Assembly (NCBI GenBank): GCA_966250335.1
Contig: CBINGZ010000002.1
Span: 1-64,000, forward strand
Direction of reading: 5' to 3'
DNA length: 64,000 bases
Source of the DNA: OLB7 sp966250335
GTDB lineage: Bacteria; Bacteroidota; Ignavibacteria; OLB7
Shown here: positions 1-10,422 of the stretch, in pieces
How the letters are laid out: every line of letters begins with the position of its first letter
Numbering within the stretch: the stretch's first letter is position 1
The notes under the pieces: model-generated
What the model saw: the letters and a program-made list of their open reading frames with translations, nothing else
Told to the model about the DNA's origin: nothing
Database searches by the model: none
Position numbers and translations under genes: made by a program

Positions 1-68
1 GAACGCTTGCTCCACACTCTTGCCTATGGTTCCTGATGGACAAAGTCGAGCTAAGCATATAGCAGCAT

Positions 69-689
69 TCAAAAATGGCTCTTTATCTTGTGCCAGAGTT
101 GTAAGAATTTTTGCTCTTGCTGATAGATCACCGATGGCGATGTTTCTTTCAGTATTTTTTCAAAAAAATAGAAATATTCTTCCAGAGCTGTTAATGTAGC
201 CCGTATCCAAGCATCTTTGGTGATACACACATCACAAAAATAATGACGACCCCGCCTGGTCGGTGCATTTTTTTCAGAAGGATAAGAAGACAATAACAAG
301 TCCGAATCATTTTTCTTAGAGAGAACAAGACTTTCCCGCGACATTGTTTCAAGAACAACTGATGAAGGATCATCTTGATCGTACCAGCCAGAATCCATGT
401 CCGCAAGCCAATAAAGGCTATGCAGAAGAAATGTCACCGGCTTCAAGAGCACATAATATCCCATACTTCTAAAAATATTGCAGTAACCTCCGACCACAAT
501 TGAGAGGCCCCCTGAAACACTCCAGAAATCTCTAACAAGAAAATCATCATCATCCATGTAATCCGTTCCGTCTCTTAAAAAAACGAAAGAGACATCACGC
601 CCCTCATTAGAGCGATAGATGAGTGCAACTTCAATTTCATTCACAACATGCGACACATCAACCTCATTTGACGTTTCAAGAACTATCAC
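69..689 (-). CDS. Hypothetical protein, possible immunity protein of the RHS toxin
   Basis: I do not recognise the family of this 206-aa protein. It is acidic in its first half (a run of Asp near residues 45-49), rich in aromatic residues, and has no clear signal peptide or membrane segment. It lies directly downstream, on the same strand, of the variable C-terminal end of the RHS protein at 1155-8774. That is the usual place for the immunity gene of a polymorphic toxin. Its base composition is clearly more AT-rich than most of the window, like the toxin tip, which suggests the two moved together. The 465-base gap to the RHS stop codon is longer than usual for a toxin-immunity pair. The immunity role is inference from position and composition only. 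Confidence 0.55.
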   Translation of the reverse strand: MIVLETSNEVDVSHVVNEIEVALIYRSNEGRDVSFVFLRDGTDYMDDDDFLVRDFWSVSGGLSIVVGGYCNIFRSMGYYVLLKPVTFLLHSLYWLADMDSGWYDQDDPSSVVLETMSRESLVLSKKNDSDLLLSSYPSEKNAPTRRGRHYFCDVCITKDAWIRATLTALEEYFYFFEKILKETSPSVIYQQEQKFLQLWHKIKSHF

Positions 690-1154
690 AAGTTTCGACC
701 GAACCTATCACTTTCACAACAAGCGCTTATGCGCTTACTGTCGATGTCGGCGGAGCAAGGGCTCACGAGGATCGCCTGCGACTTAGCCAGCTCTGGCAAA
801 GATGCCACAATTCACTTACAATACCAACGGCTATTGAGGCCTTGGGCACTTGATTAATTTCCTTATCAGACTATCCTGATTCCAGGCGCGCTTGAACAGG
901 CAGAGAGTTCGCCCACTCAGCAAAGGCTCAATAAACGAGTGGAACTGGCATCAGGTCCCCAAAGTGAGCAATAAATAACTGGCCTCACGCAAGGCTTTTT
1001 GGCCGGAGAACCCGCCAAAGCCTGCCAAGCTTGACCTGAGAACCATTATGGCCCCAATCAGAGCTGTTGAGATCCTCATTGGAGCCCCTGTAGGCGATGG
1101 CTCTGCGTAAGTCAGTAAACAAGCATGAGTTCAACTTCACTCACGATATTTCCC
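690..1154. other. AT-rich gap between RHS C-terminus and downstream gene
   Basis: No convincing gene is seen in these 465 bases. On the minus strand several short frames are broken by stops, which could be remnants of an earlier toxin tip or immunity gene. An imperfect inverted repeat at about 992-1023 (AGGCTTT with GGC, then GCC with AAAGCCT) could form a hairpin, but no T-run follows it on the minus strand, so a terminator is not supported. Confidence 0.3.
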
Positions 1155-4100
1155 TTACTTGACAGGTGTAAATATCCAGTCCCAGATAACAGTACTAACC
1201 TCCTCACCCAAAATGTATCCACCCAACCCTCCGACGGCATATGCTAGGGGAACAGTTACAGCTTCCTCAGGAACTGCCATTTGAGGTCCAGCTTGACCTG
1301 CTACTAATGCTCCAAGCGCTGCTGCCCCTGCAGCCGAAGCCGACCAGGCAGAAATTTTCGTAGTTACAGTCCTTGCAGCATACTCGCTATGATAAACTTC
1401 CCACAAATCAAGCCCAACACCACCTGCCAGCAAAAGCGTCCCCGCTCCCCATCTAACAAACTTGGCTGACTGACCAAAACGTGATGTAGCAGCAGCGCGT
1501 TCCGCCGGGCCGACCCAAGATGATGGTAGTTTACCCCCAATATGTTTCAAGGCTGTTCCTGCACTGACTCCTTCTGTTTGAGCTATGCTTTGAAGGATTT
1601 TCACCATATCACTACTGTATATAGTCAAGGTTTTATTCTTAGCTAGGTTCGCAAAAAACGCTTCGCCCGTCCCCCCCTTGTAGGCTGCTCGCAATGCCGC
1701 ATATTCCGCACTTGTCGGGTTAACAATACCATTTCCACTTACCGGATAAAAATGACCATTATTAACATTAACATTCCAGACAGAACCATTAGGCAACATT
1801 ACATTCTTTTCAGTTTTCCCCATTGCTCTAACCATTCTCACGGCTTGCTCGTAAAAAGTCTGAATTACTGATTGAGATTGCCAATCTAGATTCATGACAA
1901 TAGTGTTCTGATCTTTTGGGAACCCAGCAAATTTCCCTGATATAAGATGACGACTTTGCAATTCATCCCATAGCAATGGGGGAATAGGATCTCCAAGTCC
2001 AAGATAATCAACTCCGTTAACAGGATTATTTCTATGATAAGCGTAAGGAGATTGCCAAGGATAATCAGCGTCCCTCAGGTCGATCGATTTAAATCGACAT
2101 AACCGCGGATCGAATTCTCTAAATTCAAAATGGATTGCATTTCCCTTGCCGGCTATTTCATTATCTTTTTCTTTCCCATTAAAACCATACCGATACTCTC
2201 CATTTTGCTGACTCATCCCCTCCTGCAGTGCCCCAAACGCATAGTAATGGTTCACCGCATGCTCCTTCACTCTGAAGTTCGCCGATGTCGTCGGGCCGCT
2301 GATCTTCTTCAGATCGCTGATCACCACTCGCACATTCCCCAGATGATCCTTCAGCTCATACTCCTTCCGATCCACCAGCCGCGTGAAGATATCCACCGTC
2401 GGCGATACATGGATCGTATCCCGTAATGTGTCCGTTCGCAACAGGCCGACCCGTCCATCCAACTCGCTCCCATAGATCATCAACTCCATCAACCGCGTCT
2501 GCAGCACTGACCACGGATTCGCGGGCAGCATCGGTGGTTGCGCTGGACCCGTGCACCCAGGCGCCAGCTTGAACGGGCAAGGATCGCACAGATCTCCCGT
2601 ACCGTCCCCGTCGTAATCCTCCTGCCACGGGTTCCACTCCCTCGTGTTGAACATGCTCACCGCTGACGGGCAGTTGTCGCATGATTGCGGGCCCGGTAAT
2701 GCATTATAGATCCCGTCCTGATCGAAGTCGTTCCCACCCCCGGTGTTGTTCGGTGGTGGGGTACATGACGTGTCCACGCCTCCATAATGCGCTGTCTGGC
2801 GATAGATCGCCACAACCTGCTCGCCGGCATCACGCACATAGTACGTGATCTCACTCAAGCTGTCGCTCAGATGCAGGTTGTTGATCACCTGCTTCTTCAC
2901 ACGGTTTCCTGCCGCGTTGTACCAGAACTTAATCGTTGTGCTGATGCCGGGCAAGTCCTTGTGCACCTCCTCCACCTTCCCTCCGGCATTCCACTTGATC
3001 CGGGTTCCTTCCGACTGATCCTGGATCAGGTTCCCGGCACGATCGTAGCCATAGTTGTTCGGGAAGGGGAAGGCACCGGGTGCAGGCTGATCGTCGATAT
3101 CGGTCGACCAGGCAGCGGGTGTGGCAACCAGATCGTCCACCGACAGTAGCTCGTTGCGCTGCGCTCCGCCACCCACCTCATAACTGTAGTTGTAGACCAG
3201 ACTGTCCATCCGTGTGCTTACGCCGACAAGCATTCCATGTCGGTTCAGTGTCTGGATGTTCCCGTTCGCATCATAGCTGAACGTTTCATCGTACTTTGCT
3301 GTACTCAAGCCAACTTGCCATATGCCTCCCGAATAGTATCGGAACGCTGAACCAAGTAGACGATTCAAAACATCATACGTATACAGATATCCCACTGTCT
3401 GCGTGGTATACGGCGGTGGAACACCGGGGGCTGGCTGTGTGCCAAGCGCCCAGCCTGCGATATTGCCGTTATACAATGACGTCAGGGAAGTTTGACGCCG
3501 TGGTCCTGGATTATATACTCCTGCTGCTACATTCGAATTATAGACTGAGTGCGTTGATCCTGCCTTGCGTAGATAATCTCCTTCATAATACGTCAGCACC
3601 ATCCCGAACACATCGAGCATATACCGCCTGCCGCTCCCCCCACCATCACGACCAGGATCGGCGCCCGCCAGCAGATTCGGATAGTTGATCCCTTTCAGCC
3701 AGCCGTGTACCGTGTACACGTAGTCCAGTCCCTGAAGACTATCCTCTCCGATCATCACACGCTTCAGCGGACCATATGCGTAGTACTTGTACTCTGCATC
3801 ACGATCCCAGATCCGGCCGTCACGTGATGTCTCCACCCGCAGCAATCGGTTGTCCTCATCGTACCGGTACCGTTGCGTGAACTGATCCCCCATCTCCTCG
3901 TCGTAGTACACCTTCAGCACATTGCTGCTGATCAGGTCATACTCATATCGTACATAGTTCCAGCCGAGGCCCGGGATGTAGCTCCCCATCCACTCCACGT
4001 TCCCATGAGGGTCGTAACTGTACACCGTCTGGACTCCCGACTCCGTCACCGTCCGACTTACACGGTTCCGCAGGAATCGCTGCTTCTTTCCCGCCACATT

Positions 4101-7100
4101 CGTATAGCCGGGGAACGTCGCTGCCGCGCTGTACGTCGTCGCCGTCTTGTATCGCACTCCGATCACCGGATATGTCATGTCCGCGATCTTCGGCATCGGG
4201 ATACCCGTCGACCCAACACCCACCAGACTCCAGTCCGCCAGCGCCTCCCCGGACTCGATCACGCGACTCAGATTATCGTACTTCAGATACGAGTATACCG
4301 ACGGCTTGTACGTCATCCCCATCGTCGACGGCGCCGTGATCGTCCGCGGGAACCGCCCATTCGCCTGGTTCTCCTCCTGACTGAACCGCAAACGACCCAG
4401 ATCGTCGTACACATAGCCGACGCCCCCGCCGTCCGGCGTGCTCTTCGACATCATCTGCTTCAGCGAGTTGTAGCTGTACGCCGTCGCCATCGTGTGACTC
4501 GGATGCACCGACCGGCTCCGGCTCGACAGCCTTACCCCCTGCGGAGGGATCGTCTGCACAAGGTTCCCCGCTCGATCGTAGTAATACAACGTGAAGTGAT
4601 ACAATGCTGTCGAGTACTCCAGGATCATTCGATCATCGCTCTGCGTCGGATCGATGCATGACTTCGCATACGATAGTTTCAGCATCCCTTCAGCCGCCGT
4701 CAGACACTGATCGATCTGCGCAGCGATCACCTCCCGCAACGCTGCCACGGTCTGCTCCGCGCACGTCACCGGACGGAAGATCACCGTCGTATCCGGCGCC
4801 TCCAGATCGCGCCACCGGAAGCACACCGAATCGCTGCACGCCTGCGTGCAGATGTCGTGGCACAATCCCTGGTACACGGTCCCCACCGTATCTCCGTCCA
4901 CGATACAGTACCGTCGATAGAAGAGCGCACAGTCGTCCAGCACAAATTCCGAGGCGATCGTCTCATCCATCGTGAACAGATACGGCAGCGAGTCCGACGG
5001 ACACTCTCCGAGATACGGCAGGCTCGCCGGCGGCACTGTCGAGCATGTCCACATGCAACTGTCGCCGGTCAGCTCGATGAACACTCCACGAGCCCACTCG
5101 CAGATCTCCATCGCATCGTTCGTATCACGACCCGATGCTCGATACGCCTTCAACGAATCGTTCATCCGTTTGACAACTACCTGCCCCCACACCCGCGACG
5201 GATCGGGCGACGCCACGATCGTCTTCAGCGTATCGGTGCAGACGCCGCCCTCCGGGATATCGACCTGGAAGCTCCAGTACATCGACCGCTGCATCGCCGC
5301 GATCTGGGCGGAATCTCCCACGCGGATGATCACCCCACTGCTGTCGATCGGCGTCAGCTCGCATCCCTCCCTGCAATACTCCACCAGCATCCGCGCCTTG
5401 CACTCCACTGCCGTCATCGGCACGAACTCCGTCAGCTCGTCCACCGGTTCGCCCGATGGCGTGTAGAGATCTCCCTCCACCGTCTGCCCAGCGCGACGAT
5501 ACGCCGCGGCCACCTGTGTCACGAAGCTCGGATAGCGCGCCTCGCATGCCGTGCTGCACGCTCCCTCCTGTGCCGCACGCAGCTCCTCGACGCACGCATA
5601 GTCTCCCGAGGTGCACGGCAGCTTCTCCTCGAACCGCTCCGACATCGGACGGCCGATCTTCAGACACTGGTAGAACGTCTCCCACTCCTTGTAGGCGATA
5701 TCTCCGTCCAGTGAATCGGCTCCCCATGACGGCTGCGGCAAGTACTGCGACCAGAGCACTCCCGTCCCGGACGGGACGATCAACTGATTGTGGACATCGT
5801 ACGCCTTCTCACAATCCTGGCTGTAGACCCACTTGGGGTTCCACACATCGCGCCAGTCCATGTAGTACGCGAAGTACTTGTGCGCATTGTCCAGATATCC
5901 CTCGCCGTAGCCGGTACCATACCCGCTCAACGGGCTACCTCCACTGGAGCAGTCCCCGTATGGACAACTCGAGATCCCCTCCAGCATCAGCCCCGTCCGC
6001 GACAGGAACGCATCCAGCAGGTCGAAGTCCTCCACCGCCTTGTCAGGATCTCCACTCCCGTCACTGGTCGCGTACGTCCCGAAGTTCATCACCAGATCCA
6101 CCCACGCGTCGTACAGCTTCCGGCAGTCGTACCCGTCGGCGATCATATGCGCCACCAGCGTGTCGAACGCGCCAAGCCCCTTGTCCCCCACCGTCTGATA
6201 ATCCGGGTACAACGGATCACCCCCGCGACGGAAGTACTTGCTCGGATCGTCGCCGAAGCTTCGATCCGTTCCGGTGTAGGGATGCGCCGATCCCCATCGA
6301 TCGTACAGCATCCCCTCGAAGCTCGGCAGCGGCGACGGACACAACATCTCGTTCGGACATTCCCGGAACGGGATCTCCAGCCGGCAGCACTCCGTCGTGA
6401 TCGTGTACGACATCAGCACCGAGTCTCCACCCACCTTCTGTCGCCAGCTCTTCACCGCTCCGCTGCTGTCCAGGTAGCGATAGAGTCCCCTCAGGTCGAT
6501 CGAGTCGAGATAGTAGTTGATGCTGTCCAGGTACGGCGAGAACTGGTCACGAACCTCCGATCGTACCTCGCTCGCGGCGAGATCGATCCACGACAGACCC
6601 GACGGCGTGTTCGTATGCGATTGAATCGTTCGCTCCACGACATACGTTCCCGGATCGAGTGTCGCCGTGGTCCACGACCCTTCGTACACCGTCGGCGACT
6701 CGCACGACTCCTCCGACGGGATCACCAGACTTGTATCCAGCGCCGGGTTCGACATATCGAGCAGGTCGTAGATCCGGTAGCGCACCACGTAATCGCAGGT
6801 ACGGCAGTACTCGGCGCACTCCAGCCAGAAGGTCTTCGGATCGACACGATATCGTAGCTTGATCGTCGACGGCTCCACCAGTCGCACCGTCTTCCCCTTC
6901 CGCGACGCAGATGCATCGGCTCGCGATGTCGATTTCACCGTGTCGACGACGATCGTGTCGAACGACTGCGATTCGTTCAATGCCGTCTGGATCGTGCCGG
7001 TCTGCTTGACCAGGCAGGTGGCGAGTGTCTGCCCATCCTTCGAGACATACTTCAGGGAGATGACACCGTTCGGATCGGTCGTCGAGATCATCTGCACGCT

Positions 7101-8774
7101 GTGCGACTCCGGCGCCTCATCGCCGAACATCGCGATCAGCTCCATGTCCGACGGCTGGCCGTAGCCGTAGCGCGTCGTGTGGGGCGTGCCGGTGTTCACC
7201 AGCCGATGCGCCGAGCCCACTCCTGCCTGCTCGCGCACGCGACCGGTGGCGTCAGGATAGTAGAGCACACGCGTGAAGCCGTAGGTCTCCGCGTTCGGGA
7301 TCGTCAGATCCGTGTTGATGTCCGAGTAGTAGCGATGCACCGCTCCGCTGTCCAGCGGGTTCGGATCGCGGAAGTTGTAGTCACGATCGAAGTGCGTCGC
7401 CCCGTAGAGGACGTTGCCGCTGTTGCGTTTGAGAAATCCCTCGCGGTAGCCGAGCGCATCGACCGACACCGGCGTCGGCAGCGAGTTCAGTGCCGGGCGT
7501 CCGGAGAAGTCGAGGACACTCTGACTGACCACGATATTGTTCTGGGATTGCAGGTGCGTCTGCGTCTGCACCGGCTGCGCCAGCCCCGTCGCATAGGTCA
7601 TCTTCTCGGAGATCCGTGTCCCTTCCTCTCCCTCGGTAAAGGTGCGTGAGTAGATCCAGTTACGGGTCTGATCGAACTGCTTGTAGAAGAAGATCGAGTT
7701 CCTGATATCGGCATCGATGATGTTCGTCTTGGCAACATCCTCGATGGCGAGCGTCGATCGGTCGGCCGGAGCAGTCGTCCAGAGTCCCCAGTTGCGATCG
7801 TCGGCGATCCCACCCGGGTAGAGGTTGCCGATGGGACGGACGCGCCAGACGTAGTATCCCTGTCCCTCGGCAAGTGTCAGCGTCAGCGACGTGGCCGCAC
7901 TTCCCGTCTCGATGGTGAGCGCGCGGCTCCAGTCGACGGTATCGATAATATCGCGTTCCTGCTTTGCCTGGGCTTTGATCTCGTTGCGATTGAAGAGACG
8001 AAGGAGCTGGAACTGGTAGTTCGGCAGGGTGTCGTTGTCGCAGGAGGCGACCTTGTCCCAGGTGAACGTGACCGGGTTGGTGGAGACCGAATCGGTCAGA
8101 GCATTGATGGAGAGCGCCTGATCGGTGGGCAATGATGTCCGCAGTCCGGAGACATCGAACGACTCGCCGTAGGAAGCCTCAAGGCGGAGGTTGTTCTTGA
8201 TATCGGTGATATATGCGGCCACGGTGCTGGTGTACGTAAGGCCGAAGGAGCTAATAGTGATCGAGAGATGATCGAGTGAATAATAATCGGAGGTAAAGTC
8301 CTTCTCGCAGAGCTGCTCGGGCCGAATGGCGGCGGAGTTACTGAGAATCTGCAACGAGCAGGTCTTGGTGAAGAGGGGAGACCCGGTCTCGGCAGCATCG
8401 GCCCATCCCTTGATGGAGACGACGGCATTGACGGTAAAGACGCTGTCGCCGAACTCGTAGTCCTTCGGCCCCATTTTCAGGCGAACCCAGAGGAACGCTC
8501 TGCGGAGATTGGTGTCGGCGCAGAGGAGGGGATCGGGATCCTCGCGGATAATGAGCTTCTTGACGGGCGGGGTGAGACTGGAAAGCTCGCCATGGTCATA
8601 CGAGACCAAGGTGACCTTCTGCTGAACGCTCAGTGGCTTCGCGGAAGGAGCGGTCTTCTGAATAACCGGGGAGATGCCGTCCTCCGTGTCGCCCGGGTTC
8701 AACTGCTGAGCCTGGGCGAGCACGGCGGAGAGAAACAGACCAACGGCAACGAGGATGCGCTGTAGATACTGCAT
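1155..8774 (-). CDS. RHS-repeat secreted protein with variable C-terminal toxin-like tip
   Basis: This 2539-aa protein has a signal peptide (residues 1-22, ending AQA). A fibronectin-like stretch lies near 225-330, then a long Cys-rich region, then YD/RHS repeats from about residue 1430 to 2000. A thrombospondin-3-like Ca-binding segment rich in Asp (DFDQDG, DYDGDGTGD) sits near 2011-2071. The conserved RHS-associated core follows (KDHLGNVRVV, YGFNGKEKDNE, FDPRL, SPYAYHRNNPVN, DYLGLGD) and ends near residue 2258. The last 280 residues match no family I know; they end in Gly/Ala-rich hydrophobic segments of glycine-zipper type that could insert in a membrane. Base composition drops towards AT over this tip. 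In RHS systems the core forms a shell and the tip is the toxic part. The export route is probably Sec, with surface release unresolved because no T9SS tail is visible. Confidence 0.85.
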   Translation of the reverse strand: MQYLQRILVAVGLFLSAVLAQAQQLNPGDTEDGISPVIQKTAPSAKPLSVQQKVTLVSYDHGELSSLTPPVKKLIIREDPDPLLCADTNLRRAFLWVRLKMGPKDYEFGDSVFTVNAVVSIKGWADAAETGSPLFTKTCSLQILSNSAAIRPEQLCEKDFTSDYYSLDHLSITISSFGLTYTSTVAAYITDIKNNLRLEASYGESFDVSGLRTSLPTDQALSINALTDSVSTNPVTFTWDKVASCDNDTLPNYQFQLLRLFNRNEIKAQAKQERDIIDTVDWSRALTIETGSAATSLTLTLAEGQGYYVWRVRPIGNLYPGGIADDRNWGLWTTAPADRSTLAIEDVAKTNIIDADIRNSIFFYKQFDQTRNWIYSRTFTEGEEGTRISEKMTYATGLAQPVQTQTHLQSQNNIVVSQSVLDFSGRPALNSLPTPVSVDALGYREGFLKRNSGNVLYGATHFDRDYNFRDPNPLDSGAVHRYYSDINTDLTIPNAETYGFTRVLYYPDATGRVREQAGVGSAHRLVNTGTPHTTRYGYGQPSDMELIAMFGDEAPESHSVQMISTTDPNGVISLKYVSKDGQTLATCLVKQTGTIQTALNESQSFDTIVVDTVKSTSRADASASRKGKTVRLVEPSTIKLRYRVDPKTFWLECAEYCRTCDYVVRYRIYDLLDMSNPALDTSLVIPSEESCESPTVYEGSWTTATLDPGTYVVERTIQSHTNTPSGLSWIDLAASEVRSEVRDQFSPYLDSINYYLDSIDLRGLYRYLDSSGAVKSWRQKVGGDSVLMSYTITTECCRLEIPFRECPNEMLCPSPLPSFEGMLYDRWGSAHPYTGTDRSFGDDPSKYFRRGGDPLYPDYQTVGDKGLGAFDTLVAHMIADGYDCRKLYDAWVDLVMNFGTYATSDGSGDPDKAVEDFDLLDAFLSRTGLMLEGISSCPYGDCSSGGSPLSGYGTGYGEGYLDNAHKYFAYYMDWRDVWNPKWVYSQDCEKAYDVHNQLIVPSGTGVLWSQYLPQPSWGADSLDGDIAYKEWETFYQCLKIGRPMSERFEEKLPCTSGDYACVEELRAAQEGACSTACEARYPSFVTQVAAAYRRAGQTVEGDLYTPSGEPVDELTEFVPMTAVECKARMLVEYCREGCELTPIDSSGVIIRVGDSAQIAAMQRSMYWSFQVDIPEGGVCTDTLKTIVASPDPSRVWGQVVVKRMNDSLKAYRASGRDTNDAMEICEWARGVFIELTGDSCMWTCSTVPPASLPYLGECPSDSLPYLFTMDETIASEFVLDDCALFYRRYCIVDGDTVGTVYQGLCHDICTQACSDSVCFRWRDLEAPDTTVIFRPVTCAEQTVAALREVIAAQIDQCLTAAEGMLKLSYAKSCIDPTQSDDRMILEYSTALYHFTLYYYDRAGNLVQTIPPQGVRLSSRSRSVHPSHTMATAYSYNSLKQMMSKSTPDGGGVGYVYDDLGRLRFSQEENQANGRFPRTITAPSTMGMTYKPSVYSYLKYDNLSRVIESGEALADWSLVGVGSTGIPMPKIADMTYPVIGVRYKTATTYSAAATFPGYTNVAGKKQRFLRNRVSRTVTESGVQTVYSYDPHGNVEWMGSYIPGLGWNYVRYEYDLISSNVLKVYYDEEMGDQFTQRYRYDEDNRLLRVETSRDGRIWDRDAEYKYYAYGPLKRVMIGEDSLQGLDYVYTVHGWLKGINYPNLLAGADPGRDGGGSGRRYMLDVFGMVLTYYEGDYLRKAGSTHSVYNSNVAAGVYNPGPRRQTSLTSLYNGNIAGWALGTQPAPGVPPPYTTQTVGYLYTYDVLNRLLGSAFRYYSGGIWQVGLSTAKYDETFSYDANGNIQTLNRHGMLVGVSTRMDSLVYNYSYEVGGGAQRNELLSVDDLVATPAAWSTDIDDQPAPGAFPFPNNYGYDRAGNLIQDQSEGTRIKWNAGGKVEEVHKDLPGISTTIKFWYNAAGNRVKKQVINNLHLSDSLSEITYYVRDAGEQVVAIYRQTAHYGGVDTSCTPPPNNTGGGNDFDQDGIYNALPGPQSCDNCPSAVSMFNTREWNPWQEDYDGDGTGDLCDPCPFKLAPGCTGPAQPPMLPANPWSVLQTRLMELMIYGSELDGRVGLLRTDTLRDTIHVSPTVDIFTRLVDRKEYELKDHLGNVRVVISDLKKISGPTTSANFRVKEHAVNHYYAFGALQEGMSQQNGEYRYGFNGKEKDNEIAGKGNAIHFEFREFDPRLCRFKSIDLRDADYPWQSPYAYHRNNPVNGVDYLGLGDPIPPLLWDELQSRHLISGKFAGFPKDQNTIVMNLDWQSQSVIQTFYEQAVRMVRAMGKTEKNVMLPNGSVWNVNVNNGHFYPVSGNGIVNPTSAEYAALRAAYKGGTGEAFFANLAKNKTLTIYSSDMVKILQSIAQTEGVSAGTALKHIGGKLPSSWVGPAERAAATSRFGQSAKFVRWGAGTLLLAGGVGLDLWEVYHSEYAARTVTTKISAWSASAAGAAALGALVAGQAGPQMAVPEEAVTVPLAYAVGGLGGYILGEEVSTVIWDWIFTPVK

Positions 8775-8857
8775 GATGACACCAGAATTGAATAAACAGA
8801 GGATCCCAAATACAGAACGACAATACTCAACGAGACAATTGACCGACGAAGATGAGG

Positions 8858-10216
8858 CTATCGAACGACATGAATGGGACAGACAGAGACCTGTCCATCC
8901 TTCTGCGCATAGCAGTAGTAGATACCGGGCTGCAGATCATCGGCCTTCAAGGGCAAGCGATGGACACCAGCCTCAACGGCTTTATCCACCAGTACCGAGA
9001 CCGTCCTGCCAATCGCATCGACCAGCGACATACGGATAACAGATGGTGACGACATCTGATAGCTAATGACAAGTTCAGACGACGCAGGGTTTGGTGTACA
9101 TGATATCGCCATACCATGATCGATGTTGCCGGCAACAGGGGCATCGGAGATAGCAGGTAGATTCCAGATATATGCTGTGTCACCATCCCCTCTCGTGAAC
9201 GCAACCTGTTTTCCATTCGGACTGAAGGCGGTTTTAACAACTTGAGACAAGGTTTTATATGTGAGGATCGGTCTTGTTGATGTTTTATGCCAAATATCCA
9301 ACTGAAACGGAATGTCCTGAGAATTGAAGACATAGCTACCGCCACTGACGGCAATTAGGTCCGTAGAGCTGACAGTAACAATTCCCGCATACACATCCGG
9401 GAAGTTATACTCCGCAATGACTTCTCCTGTGTTCACGTTCATTATTCTTGATGGAGCGATTCTGCCGGCGAAAGGCCCCGTTTTTTCAAACAAGCATACA
9501 GCAAGCTCATCATTATTGTTGGTCCAGCTAAGCCCGGTAACAACAGAATCGAATGTAAATTCGTTGATGGAATCGCCGGTTGCTAGATCAATAATCCGTA
9601 TAGCATACCTCAGCTTCGACAACTCGTCGCTCCAGTAATCTCTTATTGCAGCAATACGTTTTTCATCCGGACTGAGCGCATAGCCGCGTGTAAAGCCTGG
9701 AACAACAGTCATGCCCGTCTGCTGACCGGTTTCAGCATCCCATATACGGAGCGAGATATCATCTTCTGCGGCAGACGATATGATTTTCTTACCATCGTCA
9801 AAATAATGCGCAATCCGGCTCCCATACTCATGACCTTCCATACTGTGTATCTGAGCACCAGTAGTGGCATCGAAAATCTGAACCGGATAACCGGGTTGTT
9901 CTCCTTCATACCCCGTTACTACGATTTTCGAGCCATCGGGGCTGAACTCCGCCGAGCTGAAGCCATTGTAGGAGACAGTATCGAAGGTTCTTATCAGCTT
10001 ACCCGTAGCGGCATCCCATATTCGTATGCGAAGGTGACCCGTCGTTACAACCTTGCTTCCATCCTTACTGAATGCAATCCCCCAAAAGCCTTCGAACTGC
10101 TCCCCGACCAACGGAATCATCGTCCCGTTATCCTGAGCCCACAACATTCCTGTTGCCCCCGTAACCAGCACTATCATACCGACAAGCAGATGCCGCCACC
10201 AGGTATTCACTCTCAT
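8858..10216 (-). CDS. Secreted beta-propeller (WD40-like) protein with T9SS tail, copy B
   Basis: The protein of about 452 aa has an N-terminal signal peptide ending in WAQ. It carries WD40/TolB-like blade motifs (FSKDGSKVV, FSPDGSKIVV, SPDEKRIAAIR, FSPNGKQVAF) with repeated IWD/IWN ends, and a C-terminal T9SS type A sorting domain of about 80 residues (CTPNPASSELVISY, then GIYYCYAQ). I chose the ATG at 10216, preceded by an AGAAGG ribosome site and opening directly into the signal peptide; a GTG at 10249 is also possible. It is a tandem copy of the gene at 10423-11793: the last 300 bases or so are almost identical, while the propeller has diverged. The ligand and function are unknown. Confidence 0.8.
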   Translation of the reverse strand: MRVNTWWRHLLVGMIVLVTGATGMLWAQDNGTMIPLVGEQFEGFWGIAFSKDGSKVVTTGHLRIRIWDAATGKLIRTFDTVSYNGFSSAEFSPDGSKIVVTGYEGEQPGYPVQIFDATTGAQIHSMEGHEYGSRIAHYFDDGKKIISSAAEDDISLRIWDAETGQQTGMTVVPGFTRGYALSPDEKRIAAIRDYWSDELSKLRYAIRIIDLATGDSINEFTFDSVVTGLSWTNNNDELAVCLFEKTGPFAGRIAPSRIMNVNTGEVIAEYNFPDVYAGIVTVSSTDLIAVSGGSYVFNSQDIPFQLDIWHKTSTRPILTYKTLSQVVKTAFSPNGKQVAFTRGDGDTAYIWNLPAISDAPVAGNIDHGMAISCTPNPASSELVISYQMSSPSVIRMSLVDAIGRTVSVLVDKAVEAGVHRLPLKADDLQPGIYYCYAQKDGQVSVCPIHVVR

Positions 10217-10252
10217 TGCCTTCTTCCGTTTGATGTTATTGATTCCCACTCC

Positions 10253-10399
10253 TCACTTCCTCACCCGCACATCCTGAACTCCGAATCCCGCATATGCTCC
10301 CCTCGGCTTCCCCGAGTTGTCCAGGAATCGATCCAGAATCTCTCCATCGAACTCGGTCGTCGCGTACGCGTGCTCTACCGTGCGGAACGTCATATCCAC
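10253..10399 (-). pseudogene. Truncated 3' end of the LolA-like gene, left by tandem duplication
   Basis: These 147 bases copy the last 147 bases of the gene at 11830-12576, in the same orientation and with the same stop position (product end QDVRVRK). Only a few bases differ. Homology stops abruptly at about 10399, matching position 11976 in the parent. The fragment has no start codon of its own. It marks the breakpoint of a duplication that copied the end of the LolA-like gene together with the whole beta-propeller gene behind it. Confidence 0.8.
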
Positions 10400-10422
10400 A
10401 CGTTGCAATCGTCGACGTGATA

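Noticed and set aside
623..853. 76-aa plus-strand frame beside the candidate immunity gene
   Set aside because: It overlaps the 5' end of the minus-strand gene, has no ribosome site and no recognisable sequence.
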